Shown here one piece after another: positions 25,201 to 32,847 of a stretch of DNA of 33,655 nucleotides (positions are counted from its first letter, which is position 1; every line of letters starts with the position of its first letter). The position numbers and the translations under genes were made by a program. The DNA comes from Paenibacillaceae bacterium ZCTH02-B3. GTDB lineage: Bacteria > Bacillota > Bacilli > Paenibacillales > Paenibacillaceae. The DNA lies in the NCBI GenBank assembly GCA_002159065.1, contig LZRV01000037.1, positions 1 to 33,655 of the forward strand. Direction: 5' to 3'. The notes beneath the pieces are model-generated. The model had not been told where the DNA came from, did not search any database, and saw nothing but the letters and a program-made list of their open reading frames with translations.

Positions 25201-25328
25201 CCGGCGTGTATTTCTGGAAGGTCGTGGTGACCGATGCGGCCGGGCATTCGCAGATTCCGTTCGACCGTTTCCAGGATGCGGACGGGCGCCTCCATTACGG
25301 GGTTCGGGAATTTTTTGCGCACGAGTGA
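22230..25328 (+). CDS. pelG: PelG exporter in one frame with a CotH-kinase lipoprotein (1032 aa)
   Basis: Residues 1 to about 455 are PelG, the MATE/Wzx-like membrane protein thought to move the growing chain across the membrane. It opens MAGIGFELKRLYRKEG, has about 12 hydrophobic segments, and carries the typical VPTLVTFVVSVETHFYEKFRDYY region (read in parts) and the closing HLDYRTYCSQP. No stop follows. A basic linker (QRKGRRKGG) leads straight into MFMVLAACALLTAGC, a lipoprotein-type hydrophobic segment with Cys490, and then a CotH kinase domain. PelG elsewhere ends near residue 455-480. Either one polypeptide is made, with the linker acting as the cytoplasmic n-region of a thirteenth segment, or CotH starts internally at 23655. 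The frame is continuous on direct reading. Confidence 0.88.
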   Translation: MAGIGFELKRLYRKEGVLAQLRAHAYAISVAVGPMLLAMAQILALLALMTVNGASLMERELFLATAIYAFIFSLLLTGGLTMVLSRFLADRLFHRDYVHLSSSWHGAAALGLAAAFVAAWLFLWRAETTLWHKAAAYLLFAELTVLWVQNVHLTVLKAYRRIALHQLAGALTSLAAAWPLFVLAPETGAAGAIAAMDAGMFVVLLFTARYCGKAFPPADSSRYGAFLAYFRRTPSLFWTGMFLYGGAFVHLFVYWSGPEAREIAGAFRVSPFFDLPSFYAFLTVVPTLVTFVVSVETHFYEKFRDYYRNVLGGGTPRDIAKAKEDMQRALVREIRFAMEVQLMFTVLALALGVKLLPLTGFTARQLDLFITLALGYYLYIIAFVLVMILLYFDDRRGALTIAAGFAAANAGLTLWSMDGALDGLGLIISAFLALMAALVRLIHLLRHLDYRTYCSQPVGPGPQRKGRRKGGPASGMFMVLAACALLTAGCSSQSGPSAQATEPPPGIMTAGLKEDKRLYERDDDQSVRTLYVTVLPDRRGGPDPLTWYKLNRVRDRMEEGALDIILQEGEPGGGGPKPGMFGFAATEANGRIELRGGSSRYEPQRNYRIKLNRQAGLWNDQRVINLNKHIFDPVRIRNKLSFDLFEQMPDIASLRTQFVHLFVRDLSEGAKVAPFEDYGLYTQVEQPNRMFLRNHLLDPNGYLYKAADFEFLRYPDELKDENDPDYDRALFETRLEIRGREEHGRLLAMLEDVNNPSIPIAEVIERHFDLDNYLTWMAANLLMDNMDTTAQNFLLYSPLNQTKWYFLPWDYDAAWEWPRAYEYSAPYEGGLSNYWGSVLHNRFFRSTEHVRLLQEKMEELYASAINETAVAERVAAYRRTVEPFLRREPDVYYLPVEADRLEEAFELLMGVPSRAMERFKADLEVPKPFFLGDPEPLGEGTYQFFWDPSYDLQGDDLVYEWSLARDPQFTDSVRRVQGIRETSLIVDGLSPGVYFWKVVVTDAAGHSQIPFDRFQDADGRLHYGVREFFAHE
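23655..25328 (+). CDS. CotH-family kinase lipoprotein (internal start of the pelG frame)
   Basis: Alternative or domain-level entry for the 3' half of the preceding frame. CotH proteins are atypical kinases that phosphorylate spore-coat or surface proteins; polymer-associated homologues exist. The ATG at 23655 gives 557 residues with a lipobox LTAGC (Cys15). Catalytic elements, numbered in the fused frame, are K610 in NYRIK, D787 and N792 in the MDTTAQNF segment, and D810/D812 in PWDYDAAW. A C-terminal fibronectin-like beta region (about residues 935-1032) follows. GGAAGGGAGG ends 13 nt before the ATG, a loose ribosome site. The signal would lack basic residues, since those lie upstream in the PelG tail, and this argues for read-through. 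Confidence 0.7.
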   Translation: MFMVLAACALLTAGCSSQSGPSAQATEPPPGIMTAGLKEDKRLYERDDDQSVRTLYVTVLPDRRGGPDPLTWYKLNRVRDRMEEGALDIILQEGEPGGGGPKPGMFGFAATEANGRIELRGGSSRYEPQRNYRIKLNRQAGLWNDQRVINLNKHIFDPVRIRNKLSFDLFEQMPDIASLRTQFVHLFVRDLSEGAKVAPFEDYGLYTQVEQPNRMFLRNHLLDPNGYLYKAADFEFLRYPDELKDENDPDYDRALFETRLEIRGREEHGRLLAMLEDVNNPSIPIAEVIERHFDLDNYLTWMAANLLMDNMDTTAQNFLLYSPLNQTKWYFLPWDYDAAWEWPRAYEYSAPYEGGLSNYWGSVLHNRFFRSTEHVRLLQEKMEELYASAINETAVAERVAAYRRTVEPFLRREPDVYYLPVEADRLEEAFELLMGVPSRAMERFKADLEVPKPFFLGDPEPLGEGTYQFFWDPSYDLQGDDLVYEWSLARDPQFTDSVRRVQGIRETSLIVDGLSPGVYFWKVVVTDAAGHSQIPFDRFQDADGRLHYGVREFFAHE

Positions 25329-25345
25329 CAGCGGGGTGACGGAAC

Positions 25346-26053
25346 ATGCAATTTATGGGCCGGAAATTGCGCCACGAGTTGAAATATTACCTTCATCCGC
25401 ACACCTACGCGGACCTCCGCCGCCGGGTCGCCGTCCTGTTTCCGCGGGATCCCCATTCCGTCTGCGCCGACGGGTATTCGATCCGCAGCCTCTATTTCGA
25501 CGGGCCGCACGACCACGCCCTGTCCGACAAGAAGAGCGGCATCTTCAGCCGTGAAAAATTCCGCATCCGCATCTACAACGGCTGCGACCGCTTCATCCGG
25601 CTGGAGCGGAAAAGCCGCTACGGCGAATGGGTGAGCAAGGAATCGGCGCCGCTCACGCGGGAGGAATACGACCGGCTCCTGGCCGGGGACGGATTGTTCC
25701 TGGAAACGGGACCGAAACTGTATCGCGATTTCTATGACGCCATCGCCCGCAGAGGGTACAAGCCCTCCGTCATCGTCGATTACGTGCGGGAAGCCTATTT
25801 CTGCGAGCCGGGCGGGGCCCGCATCACCTTCGACAAGCGCCTGTCCGCCGCGGTCAACACGACGGACCTGTTCGATCCCGGCATGGTCACCGTGGAAACC
25901 CTGGAGCATTCGCTGACGATCATGGAAATCAAATACGGCGCGTATCTGCCGGAATTCGCGCGGCGGCTCGTGCAGGCGGACATGCGGCGCGCGGCCATCT
26001 CCAAATACGCCATCTGCAGGGACTATTTCTTGCGACACCATACCTTTGCATGA
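25346..26053 (+). CDS. VTC-domain (polyphosphate polymerase-like) protein
   Basis: Triphosphate-tunnel protein related to the catalytic domain of the yeast vacuolar transporter chaperone, which makes polyphosphate from ATP. The 235 residues keep the basic and acidic tunnel residues: RHELKYYL, YSIRSLYFD, EKFRIRIYN, RLERKSRYG, the ITFDKRLSA strand, IMEIKYGAYLP and AISKYAIC. The ATG at 25346 lies 17 nt after the cotH stop. VTC proteins of this size commonly sit next to CotH and DUF4956 genes in Firmicutes and actinobacteria, as here. Whether it makes polyphosphate or handles another triphosphate for the polymer system is not known from sequence. Confidence 0.85.
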   Translation: MQFMGRKLRHELKYYLHPHTYADLRRRVAVLFPRDPHSVCADGYSIRSLYFDGPHDHALSDKKSGIFSREKFRIRIYNGCDRFIRLERKSRYGEWVSKESAPLTREEYDRLLAGDGLFLETGPKLYRDFYDAIARRGYKPSVIVDYVREAYFCEPGGARITFDKRLSAAVNTTDLFDPGMVTVETLEHSLTIMEIKYGAYLPEFARRLVQADMRRAAISKYAICRDYFLRHHTFA

Positions 26054-26069
26054 AAGGGTGCATGAAAAG

Positions 26070-26771
26070 GTGCCTTCCGGTCATGGGGAAGTCTTTACGT
26101 TCCAGGATCTGCTTGATCTGTTCAAGCAGGGCGAGCTCGCCCTCGATTCCTTCCGCAGCGTGTCCTACTTCGACATGGCGCTGGTGCTGCTGTGCTCGCT
26201 ATGCATCGGCTTGTTCATCCATTGGGTGTACCGATTCACCTTTCGAGGCGTGGTGTACAGTTACAACTACAACGTGTCCTACGTGCTGATGACGATCATC
26301 ACCGCGCTTGTCATCATGACGATCAGCTCCAACCTTGTGCTTTCCCTCGGCATGGTCGGCGCGCTCAGCATCGTCCGTTTCCGCACCGCGGTCAAGGACC
26401 CGCTGGACATCGTCTACATGTTCTGGGCCATCGCCGCCGGCATCACCGCCGGGGCCAAGCTGTACCCGGTCGCGCTGATCGGCTCCGCCTTCATCGGCCT
26501 CGTCCTTTTCTGGGTATCCCGCAAAAAAATCCGCCACCAGCCGTTCCTGCTCATCGTCCGCTATACGGAAGAAGCGGCGGACGCCGTCCGGGAGCGCCTC
26601 GCGAAGCTCCCCTACACGCTGAAGGGAAAAACGGTGCGAAAAGATTACATCGAACTGACGGCGGAACTGAAGCTTCGGGACGACAACACGGCGTTTCTGG
26701 GCGACCTGGCGGCCATCGACGGGGTGGTGGACGCGTCGCTCGTCAATTATCGCGGGGATTACGCGCAGTAG
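26070..26771 (+). CDS. DUF4956 membrane protein
   Basis: Membrane protein of unknown function that regularly accompanies VTC and CotH genes. It has three to four hydrophobic segments (LVLLCSLCIGLFIHWVY, then SYVLMTIITALVIMTISS, then YPVALIGSAFIGLVLFWVS). The family signature is LSLGMVGALSIVRFRTAVKDPLD, read in two parts, followed by FWAIAAGITAGA. A soluble C-terminal domain of about 80 residues has a ferredoxin-like pattern. The start is uncertain: GTG 26070 (GAAAGGG 11 nt upstream) is chosen, but TTG 26046 and GTG 26058 are in frame, the first overlapping the VTC gene. It is the last gene of the pel-type cluster. Confidence 0.85.
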   Translation: MPSGHGEVFTFQDLLDLFKQGELALDSFRSVSYFDMALVLLCSLCIGLFIHWVYRFTFRGVVYSYNYNVSYVLMTIITALVIMTISSNLVLSLGMVGALSIVRFRTAVKDPLDIVYMFWAIAAGITAGAKLYPVALIGSAFIGLVLFWVSRKKIRHQPFLLIVRYTEEAADAVRERLAKLPYTLKGKTVRKDYIELTAELKLRDDNTAFLGDLAAIDGVVDASLVNYRGDYAQ

Positions 26772-26781
26772 GCCGATTTTA

Positions 26782-26790
26782 TGCTACAAT
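26782..26790 (+). promoter_or_regulatory. Extended -10 promoter candidate for dnaB-dnaI
   Basis: TG (26782-26783) one base before TACAAT (26785-26790), an extended -10. The -35 region is poor (CGCGCA). Start near 26797, about 32 nt before dnaB. Confidence 0.4.
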
Positions 26791-26828
26791 AGGGGACGAG
26801 CTTAAGGGAGAAGAGTGGCGAAGCCGCC

Positions 26829-28412
26829 GTGCGCGTGTCGAACGTGCTGGAATTTACGGAAAACCACCGGTTTGTCGCATACCGCGATTTTGCCCTGAGC
26901 GCGCTGGACCGCAAAGTTCTCGCCCTGCTGTACCAGCCGCTGGCCGGATCGCTGGCCGTGTCTTTCTATCTGCTGCTGTACCACCGGCTTGGCGAGGACG
27001 AGATCGGCTATACGCCGCCGGATCAGCAGCGCGGGCTGTTTCTCGGCCTCGGCCTGGATCCGGGCCTGGACGGCCGGCGGCGGCTGATCGAAGCGTCGTC
27101 CCGGCTGGAAGCCGTGGGATTGCTCAGGGTCTACCGGCGTTACGACCCGGTGACGGAAGAGACGCTGTACGAATACGAGCTTCGGCCCCCGCTGCCGCCC
27201 CACCGTTTTTTTGCCCACCCGTATCTCACGCTGCTCCTGCGGGACCGTATTGGTAGATACGCGCATCTCGAGCTGCACAAGGCTCTGGAACCCGATCCGC
27301 CCGCCGATCTGGACCGGTTTTTGAGCCGGGAGGACGTGTCCGTGCCGCCCGCGGAAATGTTCAGGCTGGGCAAGGGCGCGGGCGAACGCCCGGAACCGGA
27401 CGCCGCCGATCCCTTCGCGGAAGCGGCCGCCGCGCGGGAGGACGGACCGGAAGTGCCGGAGCGGATCCGCCACGCCGACATCCTGTTCCGTTTTCCGCGC
27501 GGATCGGCGAACCGAAAATGGGTGGAGCGGCTCCGCCACATGCCGGAAGCGATGGCCAGAATCAATTACCTCGCCTACAAATACGAGCTCAACGCGCCGG
27601 AAATCTGCCGCCTGCTGGACGAGGACGGCGCTTTCCGGGAGGACGGGCGGCCGGATTGGGACCTGCTCGACCGCCGCGCCCGCGAGTTGTACCGGCAGGA
27701 CCGCAAACGGGAGAAGGAGCGCGCCATCCGGCTCGCGCGGCTGAGCGCGGCGGGGGGAGACCCTGCGGAGGAGACGGACAGGCTTCCGCCCCTGGCCGAA
27801 ACCGGGGATCCCGAAGCCGGTGCCCCGGCAGGCAAGGAATCCGGCGCGGAGCCGGACGGGGCGGAATTCATCCTCGAGGTGCCGAAGCGTTTGCCCGCCG
27901 CCATGCCGGTTCAGGCGTACAACGACCTGTTGCGCCACAAGCCGTGGACGCGGGTGCTGAGGCTCTTTTTCCCGGGAGCGGTGCCGGACCCGTTCCTGCG
28001 CGTTTTCGAGAAAATCGACGCGGCCTACCGCCTGCCGGAGCCGGTGATCAACGTGCTGATCCATTACGTCCTGAGCATGGACGAAACGCAGCGGCTGTCC
28101 GAGCCGTTCATCGACGCCATTGCCGCCAACATGCTGGCCAAGGGAATCGCCACCTATGAAGAGGCGGTCGCCTATGTCCGCGGGCAGGAGAAACTGCGCG
28201 AGACATTGGAGCGAAGGGCCGGCGGCGGGACCGTCCGCGGGGAGCGGGCGGGCACCCAGGGCAAGGGCGCGGGAGGCGCCCGGGGAAGGTCCGCGGGCCG
28301 CAAACCCGACATGCCGGTGGTGGAGGATGACGGACCGGAACGGGAAATGACGCCCGAGGAACTGGCGAATCTGTACGAACTGGCGCGCAAGCTCAAGGAA
28401 ACGAATCCGTAA
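26829..28412 (+). CDS. dnaB: Replication initiation and membrane attachment protein DnaB
   Basis: Firmicute helicase co-loader (not the helicase), which works with DnaD and DnaI to place the replicative helicase on DNA at oriC and at restart sites. The 527 residues open with a DnaB/DnaD N-terminal winged-helix domain (LEFTENHRFVAYRDFALS, then VLALLYQPLAGSLAVSFYLLL). An acidic linker and a DnaD-like C-terminal domain with PVINVLIHYVLSMDE and FIDAIAANMLAKGI follow. The end is Gly/Arg-rich and disordered. The GTG at 26829 has GGGAGAAGAG upstream at a somewhat long distance. It precedes dnaI by 28 nt. In B. subtilis the same pair forms one operon, which supports the call. Confidence 0.92.
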   Translation: MRVSNVLEFTENHRFVAYRDFALSALDRKVLALLYQPLAGSLAVSFYLLLYHRLGEDEIGYTPPDQQRGLFLGLGLDPGLDGRRRLIEASSRLEAVGLLRVYRRYDPVTEETLYEYELRPPLPPHRFFAHPYLTLLLRDRIGRYAHLELHKALEPDPPADLDRFLSREDVSVPPAEMFRLGKGAGERPEPDAADPFAEAAAAREDGPEVPERIRHADILFRFPRGSANRKWVERLRHMPEAMARINYLAYKYELNAPEICRLLDEDGAFREDGRPDWDLLDRRARELYRQDRKREKERAIRLARLSAAGGDPAEETDRLPPLAETGDPEAGAPAGKESGAEPDGAEFILEVPKRLPAAMPVQAYNDLLRHKPWTRVLRLFFPGAVPDPFLRVFEKIDAAYRLPEPVINVLIHYVLSMDETQRLSEPFIDAIAANMLAKGIATYEEAVAYVRGQEKLRETLERRAGGGTVRGERAGTQGKGAGGARGRSAGRKPDMPVVEDDGPEREMTPEELANLYELARKLKETNP

Positions 28413-28440
28413 GGGACGGACAAGCGGGGAGTGAAGCGGT

Positions 28441-29436
28441 GTGCAATCGATGGGCGAACTGCTTCGCCGCTGGGCCGGAGCGGAACTGTCCCGGGATGCC
28501 GGCAGGCTGGCGGAACGGGTGCTGGCCGATCCGCTGGTGGACGAGCTCCGCCGGCGCTACCCCGGCCTGGACGACGAAACGCTGCGCGGCAACGTGAACC
28601 GGCTGTACCAATACATACGGGATGCCCGCAACTGCCGCGAGTGCCCCGGTCTTGAGGCATGCCCCAACGATCTTCCGGGCCACTATACCCGCATCGCCTG
28701 CACGCCGCAGGGAGGCGGGTGGCAACTGTTCGACCTGAAGACGCCTTGCGCCAAATGGGAGGCCTGCGAGCGGCAGCGGCGCATCCGCAGCCGCATTACG
28801 AGTTTCTACGCCAATCTGGAGCAGTTCGGCGAATTCGACCCGGTGGAAATGATCGAACGCGACCGGAAGCGCCGGCCGGCCGTGCATCAGGTGCTGGCCT
28901 ATATCGACCGGACGGTGAAGGACGGGCTGCAAAAGAAAGGCCTGTACCTGATGGGCGGGTTCGGCACGGGGAAAACCCATCTGGCCGTCTATCTGTTGCG
29001 CGAGCTGAGCAAAAACGGTTTTTCCGGCGTCATCGTTTACATGCCGGAATTCGTCGAGGACGCCAAGGCGCTGATGCTGGAACCGCAGAAACTGAAGGAG
29101 ACCCTGGATCTGATGAAGGAAACCGACATTCTGGTGTTCGACGACATCGGCGCGGAAAATCTGACGCCCTGGGTGCGGGACCACGTGCTGGGTGCCATTC
29201 TGAACGCCCGCATGAACCGCAAGCCGACGTTTTACACTTCCAATCACGACCTGGACGCGCTGGAACGTCATTTCAGCTTCACCCACAAGGAAGGGGAGGA
29301 GCTCCACAAGGGACGCCGGCTCATGGATCGCATCCGGCCCTACGTCGACGTGATTCGCGTGAGCGGCAGGAACCAGCGGGTGGCGGGTGCGTCCGCGGGA
29401 GCGGACCGTGAACCGCCGTCCGGTGCGGGCATATGA
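28441..29436 (+). CDS. dnaI: Primosomal helicase loader DnaI
   Basis: AAA+ ATPase that loads the DnaC-type replicative helicase in Firmicutes. The 331 residues have an N-terminal helicase-binding domain with a zinc-type Cys cluster (NCRECPGLEACPND), then PCAKWEACERQ. In the ATPase domain Walker A GGFGTGKT is at 172-179, Walker B VFDDIG starts at 232, a sensor-1-like FYTSNHDL is present, and an Arg-rich RRLMDRIRPYV segment closes it. The last 20 or so residues are variable. The GTG at 28441 has GGGGAG about 8 nt upstream. It is coupled to dnaB. The 168 bp after it hold the promoter and operator of the sulfate operon. Confidence 0.94.
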   Translation: MQSMGELLRRWAGAELSRDAGRLAERVLADPLVDELRRRYPGLDDETLRGNVNRLYQYIRDARNCRECPGLEACPNDLPGHYTRIACTPQGGGWQLFDLKTPCAKWEACERQRRIRSRITSFYANLEQFGEFDPVEMIERDRKRRPAVHQVLAYIDRTVKDGLQKKGLYLMGGFGTGKTHLAVYLLRELSKNGFSGVIVYMPEFVEDAKALMLEPQKLKETLDLMKETDILVFDDIGAENLTPWVRDHVLGAILNARMNRKPTFYTSNHDLDALERHFSFTHKEGEELHKGRRLMDRIRPYVDVIRVSGRNQRVAGASAGADREPPSGAGI

Positions 29437-29460
29437 TGGGCCGGGGCGGAATTTTTTCGC

Positions 29461-29489
29461 TTGACACCGGAGGGGCGGTTGGTTAAGAT
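29461..29489 (+). promoter_or_regulatory. Strong sigma-A promoter of the sulfate operon
   Basis: Consensus TTGACA (29461-29466), a 17-bp spacer and TAAGAT (29484-29489). Start near 29496, inside the CymR-like element, and a leader of about 109 nt to sbp. Confidence 0.75.
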
Positions 29490-29492
29490 GGA

Positions 29493-29518
29493 AATACCAA
29501 CTAAACAGGTAGGAATAA
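29493..29518. promoter_or_regulatory. CymR-like operator candidate at sbp
   Basis: A 26-bp element running from AATACC through GGTAGGAATAA, with TACC and GGTA as inverted arms and the GGAAT end typical of CymR sites as I recall the consensus. It overlaps the transcription start, where a repressor would block RNA polymerase. It resembles 14175-14200. Confidence 0.4.
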
Positions 29519-29604
29519 TAAAACTTTGACGACCGGACCACCGGAGCAAAGGCAAATCCGCCTGGCAAGATTTCATTCCAAATTCCGAGGAGTGTTATCG
29601 GATC

Positions 29605-30669
29605 ATGAAAAAAACGCGAGCTTGGCTTCCCGCGGTGCTTTCGGTCGTCCTCGCCAGCGCGGTGCTGGCCGCATGCGGAAACAGACCCCCGTCGGATTCC
29701 GCGGCCGGCGGTTCGTCCGGGAAAGACGCGAAAAAGACCGTGGAATTGCTCAACGTGTCCTATGACCCCACGAGGGAGCTGTACGAAGCGTTCAACAAGG
29801 CGTTTGTCGCCCATTGGAAAGCCGAAACGGGGCAGGACGTCACCGTCAAGCAGTCCCACGGCGGTTCCGGCAAGCAAAGCCGTTCCGTCATCGACGGGCT
29901 GGAAGCCGATGTCGTGACGCTCGCCCTGGCCTACGACATCGACGCCATCGTGCAGTACGGACTGATCAGGGAAGACTGGCAGCAGCAATTTGAGCACAAC
30001 AGTTCTCCCTATACCTCGACCATCGTTTTTCTTGTGCGGAAAGGCAATCCGAAAGGGATCCACGACTGGGACGACCTGATCCGGGACGGCATCCAGGTGA
30101 TTACGCCGAATCCGAAGACATCCGGCGGCGCCCGCTGGAACTATCTGGCCGCCTGGGGGTATGCGGAACGGTTGTACGGCGGCGACGAGGAGAAGGTCAA
30201 GGATTTCATGAAAAAGCTGTTCCGGAACGTGCCGGTGCTGGATTCGGGGGCGCGCGGAGCGACGACCACCTTTGTGGAACGGGAAATCGGCGACGTCCTT
30301 CTGGCCTGGGAAAACGAGGCGTACCTGGCGCTCAAGGAATACGGCGACAAATTCGAAATCGTCACGCCTCCCCTGAGCATCCTGGCCGAGCCGCCGGTGG
30401 CCGTGGTCGACAAAGTGGTCGACCGGAAAGGCACCCGCGAATTGGCGGAAGCGTATTTGCGGTATCTTTACACTCCCGAGGGCCAGGAAATCGCGGCGGA
30501 GAATTTTTACCGGCCTCGCCTGCCGGAGGTCTTGGAAAAGCACAAGGAAATTTTCCGGGATCTGAATCTGCTGACCATCGACGAACATTTCGGCGGCTGG
30601 AAGGCGGCCCAGGAAAAGCATTTCAACGACGGAGGATTGTTTGACCAGATCTACACGCCCGGGGCGTGA
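29605..30669 (+). CDS. sbp: Sulfate ABC transporter substrate-binding lipoprotein
   Basis: Extracytoplasmic sulfate/thiosulfate receptor for the CysT/CysW permease. The 354 residues start with a lipoprotein signal (MKKTRAW then a hydrophobic core, LAAC with Cys24). The mature fold shows [17 protein letters not shown] and the anion-binding [20 protein letters not shown] (read in parts). [31 protein letters not shown] and an LAWENEAYL strand follow. All are characteristic of Sbp/CysP. The ATG at 29605 follows GAGGAG by 12 nt, slightly long. It is first in the operon with cysT, cysW and yezD, from a strong promoter. Confidence 0.94.
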   Translation: MKKTRAWLPAVLSVVLASAVLAACGNRPPSDSAAGGSSGKDAKKTVELLNVSYDPTRELYEAFNKAFVAHWKAETGQDVTVKQSHGGSGKQSRSVIDGLEADVVTLALAYDIDAIVQYGLIREDWQQQFEHNSSPYTSTIVFLVRKGNPKGIHDWDDLIRDGIQVITPNPKTSGGARWNYLAAWGYAERLYGGDEEKVKDFMKKLFRNVPVLDSGARGATTTFVEREIGDVLLAWENEAYLALKEYGDKFEIVTPPLSILAEPPVAVVDKVVDRKGTRELAEAYLRYLYTPEGQEIAAENFYRPRLPEVLEKHKEIFRDLNLLTIDEHFGGWKAAQEKHFNDGGLFDQIYTPGA

Positions 30670-30838
30670 CGCCGGAACTTGCGCGCCGAAGCGCGGGATG
30701 CGCGCATGCGGACGGAACTTCCGGATTTGCGCTCCGGGACGGTAATGCGGGATTTGCAAACACGGACTTGAATTGTGCGGTTCACACTGGATCGGAAACG
30801 CGGGGGTTACCCGAAGGGACGGAGGAAGGAACGCGCGC

Positions 30839-31684
30839 ATGGCCTTGTTCAGACGGAGGAAAACGGGAAGGGCGCTGCCCGGTTTCGGCCTGACGATGGG
30901 GTACACGATGCTGTACCTCAGCCTGATCGTTCTCATTCCCCTCGCCGGGCTGCTGCTCAAATCGGCGGAACTTTCCCTTGGACAGTGGTGGGAGATCATC
31001 TCCACTCCGCGCGTCCTGGCTTCCTACCGCGTCAGCTTGGTCACGGCCCTCGCGGCGGCGGCGGCCAACATGGTGTTCGGGCTGCTGGTGGCGTGGGTGC
31101 TCGTCCGGTACCGTTTTCCCGGAAAACGCATCATCGACGGTCTGATCGATTTGCCGTTCGCCCTGCCCACCGCCGTGGCCGGCATCGCCCTGACGACGCT
31201 GTATGCGCCCACCGGCTGGCTGGGCTCCCTTTTGGCGCCGCTGGGCGTCAAGGTGGCCTACACTCCCATAGGGATCACCATCGCCCTCATGTTTGTCGGC
31301 CTGCCCTTCGTGGTCCGCACCGTCCAGCCCGTGCTGGCGGAGCTGGAGCGGGAAACGGAGGAAGCGGCGGTCATGCTGGGCGCGCGGCGCTGGCGCATTT
31401 TCCGCAAGGTCATCATGCCCGAATTGATCCCGCCGCTGCTTACGGGGTTTGCGCTGGCTTTCGCCCGAGGCATCGGCGAATACGGTTCGGTGGTGTTCAT
31501 CGCCGGCAACATGCCGATGAAGACGGAAATCGCTCCGCTTCTCATCGTGACCAAGCTGGAGCAGTACCAGTACGATCAGGCCGCCGTCGTCGCCGTCGTG
31601 CTGCTTCTCATCTCCTTCCTGATCCTGTTTGCCGTCAACGCCCTGCAGCGGTTTGTAGGCCGCGGCATCCGGCAGATCGCCTGA
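30839..31684 (+). CDS. cysT: Sulfate ABC transporter permease CysT
   Basis: Membrane permease subunit for sulfate/thiosulfate uptake, partner of CysW. The 281 residues have six membrane helices. Family blocks are [49 protein letters not shown] and [18 protein letters not shown]. The ABC-ATPase contact (EAA) loop [21 protein letters not shown] and [19 protein letters not shown] complete the set. The ATG at 30839 has GGAGGAAGGA upstream. The 169 bp before it, after sbp, hold no gene or clear terminator that I can see. Confidence 0.94.
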   Translation: MALFRRRKTGRALPGFGLTMGYTMLYLSLIVLIPLAGLLLKSAELSLGQWWEIISTPRVLASYRVSLVTALAAAAANMVFGLLVAWVLVRYRFPGKRIIDGLIDLPFALPTAVAGIALTTLYAPTGWLGSLLAPLGVKVAYTPIGITIALMFVGLPFVVRTVQPVLAELERETEEAAVMLGARRWRIFRKVIMPELIPPLLTGFALAFARGIGEYGSVVFIAGNMPMKTEIAPLLIVTKLEQYQYDQAAVVAVVLLLISFLILFAVNALQRFVGRGIRQIA

Positions 31685-31702
31685 GGAGGGGGGAACGAAC
31701 GC

Positions 31703-32587
31703 ATGCATCCCACCGCAGCCTCTCACGCCGGGGCGGTCCCGGTGGCGAAGCCGCAGGAAAGCGTCCGGCCCCGCCACCTGACGGAACCGGCGGCGGTCAA
31801 ATGGCTGCTGATCACGGCGGCTGTGGCGTTTGTCGCCATCCTGATCGTCCTTCCGATGATTACGGTCATTTTCGAGGCGTTCCGCAAGGGGTGGGAGGCC
31901 TACGCGGACGCGCTGCGCGACCCGCACGCCCTGGCCGCGTTGCGCCTGACGCTCCTCACCGCGCTGATCGCCGTGCCGCTCAACACCATTTTCGGGGTCT
32001 GCGCGGCGTGGGCGATCACGAAATTCCGGTTTCGCGGCAAAAACGCCCTCATCACCCTGATCGATCTGCCCTTCTCCGTGTCGCCGGTCATTTCGGGCCT
32101 CATTTTCATTCTGCTGTTCGGCGCACAGGGCTTCCTCGGCCCATGGCTTCAGGAGCATAATATCAAGATCGTGTTCGCCATGCCGGGCATCGTGCTGGCC
32201 ACGATTTTTGTGACGTTTCCCTTCGTGGCCCGGGAGCTGATTCCGCTGATGGAAAGCCAGGGCGTGCAGGACGAAGAGGCGGCCGCCACGCTGGGCGCGC
32301 GGGGTTTCAGGACGTTCTGGAAGGTCACGCTGCCCAACATCAAGTGGGGGCTTTTGCACGGCATCGTGCTTTGCAACGCCAGGGCCATTGGGGAATTCGG
32401 CGCGGTCTCCGTCGTTTCCGGCCATATCCGGGGCGAGACGAACACGCTGCCGCTGCACATCGAGATTTTGTACAACGAATACCAGTTCACGGCCGCCTTC
32501 GCGGTGGCTTCGCTGCTTATGCTGCTGGCCATTGTGACGCTGATCGTGAAAGCCTGGATCGAGGCGAGGATGCATACCGGAAAATAA
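31703..32587 (+). CDS. cysW: Sulfate ABC transporter permease CysW
   Basis: Second permease subunit of the sulfate importer. The 294 residues have a soluble N-terminal extension of about 30 residues, then six membrane helices. Recognisable parts are [51 protein letters not shown] and the EAA loop [42 protein letters not shown] and [13 protein letters not shown] complete the pattern. The ATG at 31703 is 18 nt after cysT with GGAGGGGGG upstream. The ATPase gene cysA, which usually follows, is absent; yezD comes next. Confidence 0.94.
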   Translation: MHPTAASHAGAVPVAKPQESVRPRHLTEPAAVKWLLITAAVAFVAILIVLPMITVIFEAFRKGWEAYADALRDPHALAALRLTLLTALIAVPLNTIFGVCAAWAITKFRFRGKNALITLIDLPFSVSPVISGLIFILLFGAQGFLGPWLQEHNIKIVFAMPGIVLATIFVTFPFVARELIPLMESQGVQDEEAAATLGARGFRTFWKVTLPNIKWGLLHGIVLCNARAIGEFGAVSVVSGHIRGETNTLPLHIEILYNEYQFTAAFAVASLLMLLAIVTLIVKAWIEARMHTGK

Positions 32588-32616
32588 CGGGACGGCTTGA
32601 AACGGGAGGGGAGAGC

Positions 32617-32823
32617 ATGTCGAATCCGTTGACACAGCCGGGCGATGATTGGCTTGCGCGCATCCGGGAGGCGGTGGAGGGGCTCCGCTACGGGACCGTG
32701 CAGATCGTCGTGCACGACGGACGGATCGTGCAGATCGACCGGACGGAACGCTTCCGTTACGACGCCGCGGCGGAAAAGCGGCGGAAGGCGGCGGCCGCGT
32801 CTCCTCCCGACGCGTCTTCATGA
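32617..32823 (+). CDS. yezD: YezD family (DUF2292) small protein
   Basis: A 68-residue protein of the DUF2292/YezD family, of unknown biochemical role, often encoded with sulfur-assimilation genes in Bacillales. The core WLARIREAVEGLRYGTVQIV and VHDGRIVQIDRTERFR is the family signature and suggests a small beta-rich fold. The Lys/Ala-rich tail is variable. The ATG at 32617 has GGGAGGGGAG close upstream. It lies 29 nt after cysW, is the last gene of the operon, and precedes a strong terminator. Its association suggests a role in the sulfate/cysteine response, which is inference. Confidence 0.88.
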   Translation: MSNPLTQPGDDWLARIREAVEGLRYGTVQIVVHDGRIVQIDRTERFRYDAAAEKRRKAAAASPPDASS

Positions 32824-32847
32824 AGCCGGGACCTTCCGTGAAACGGA

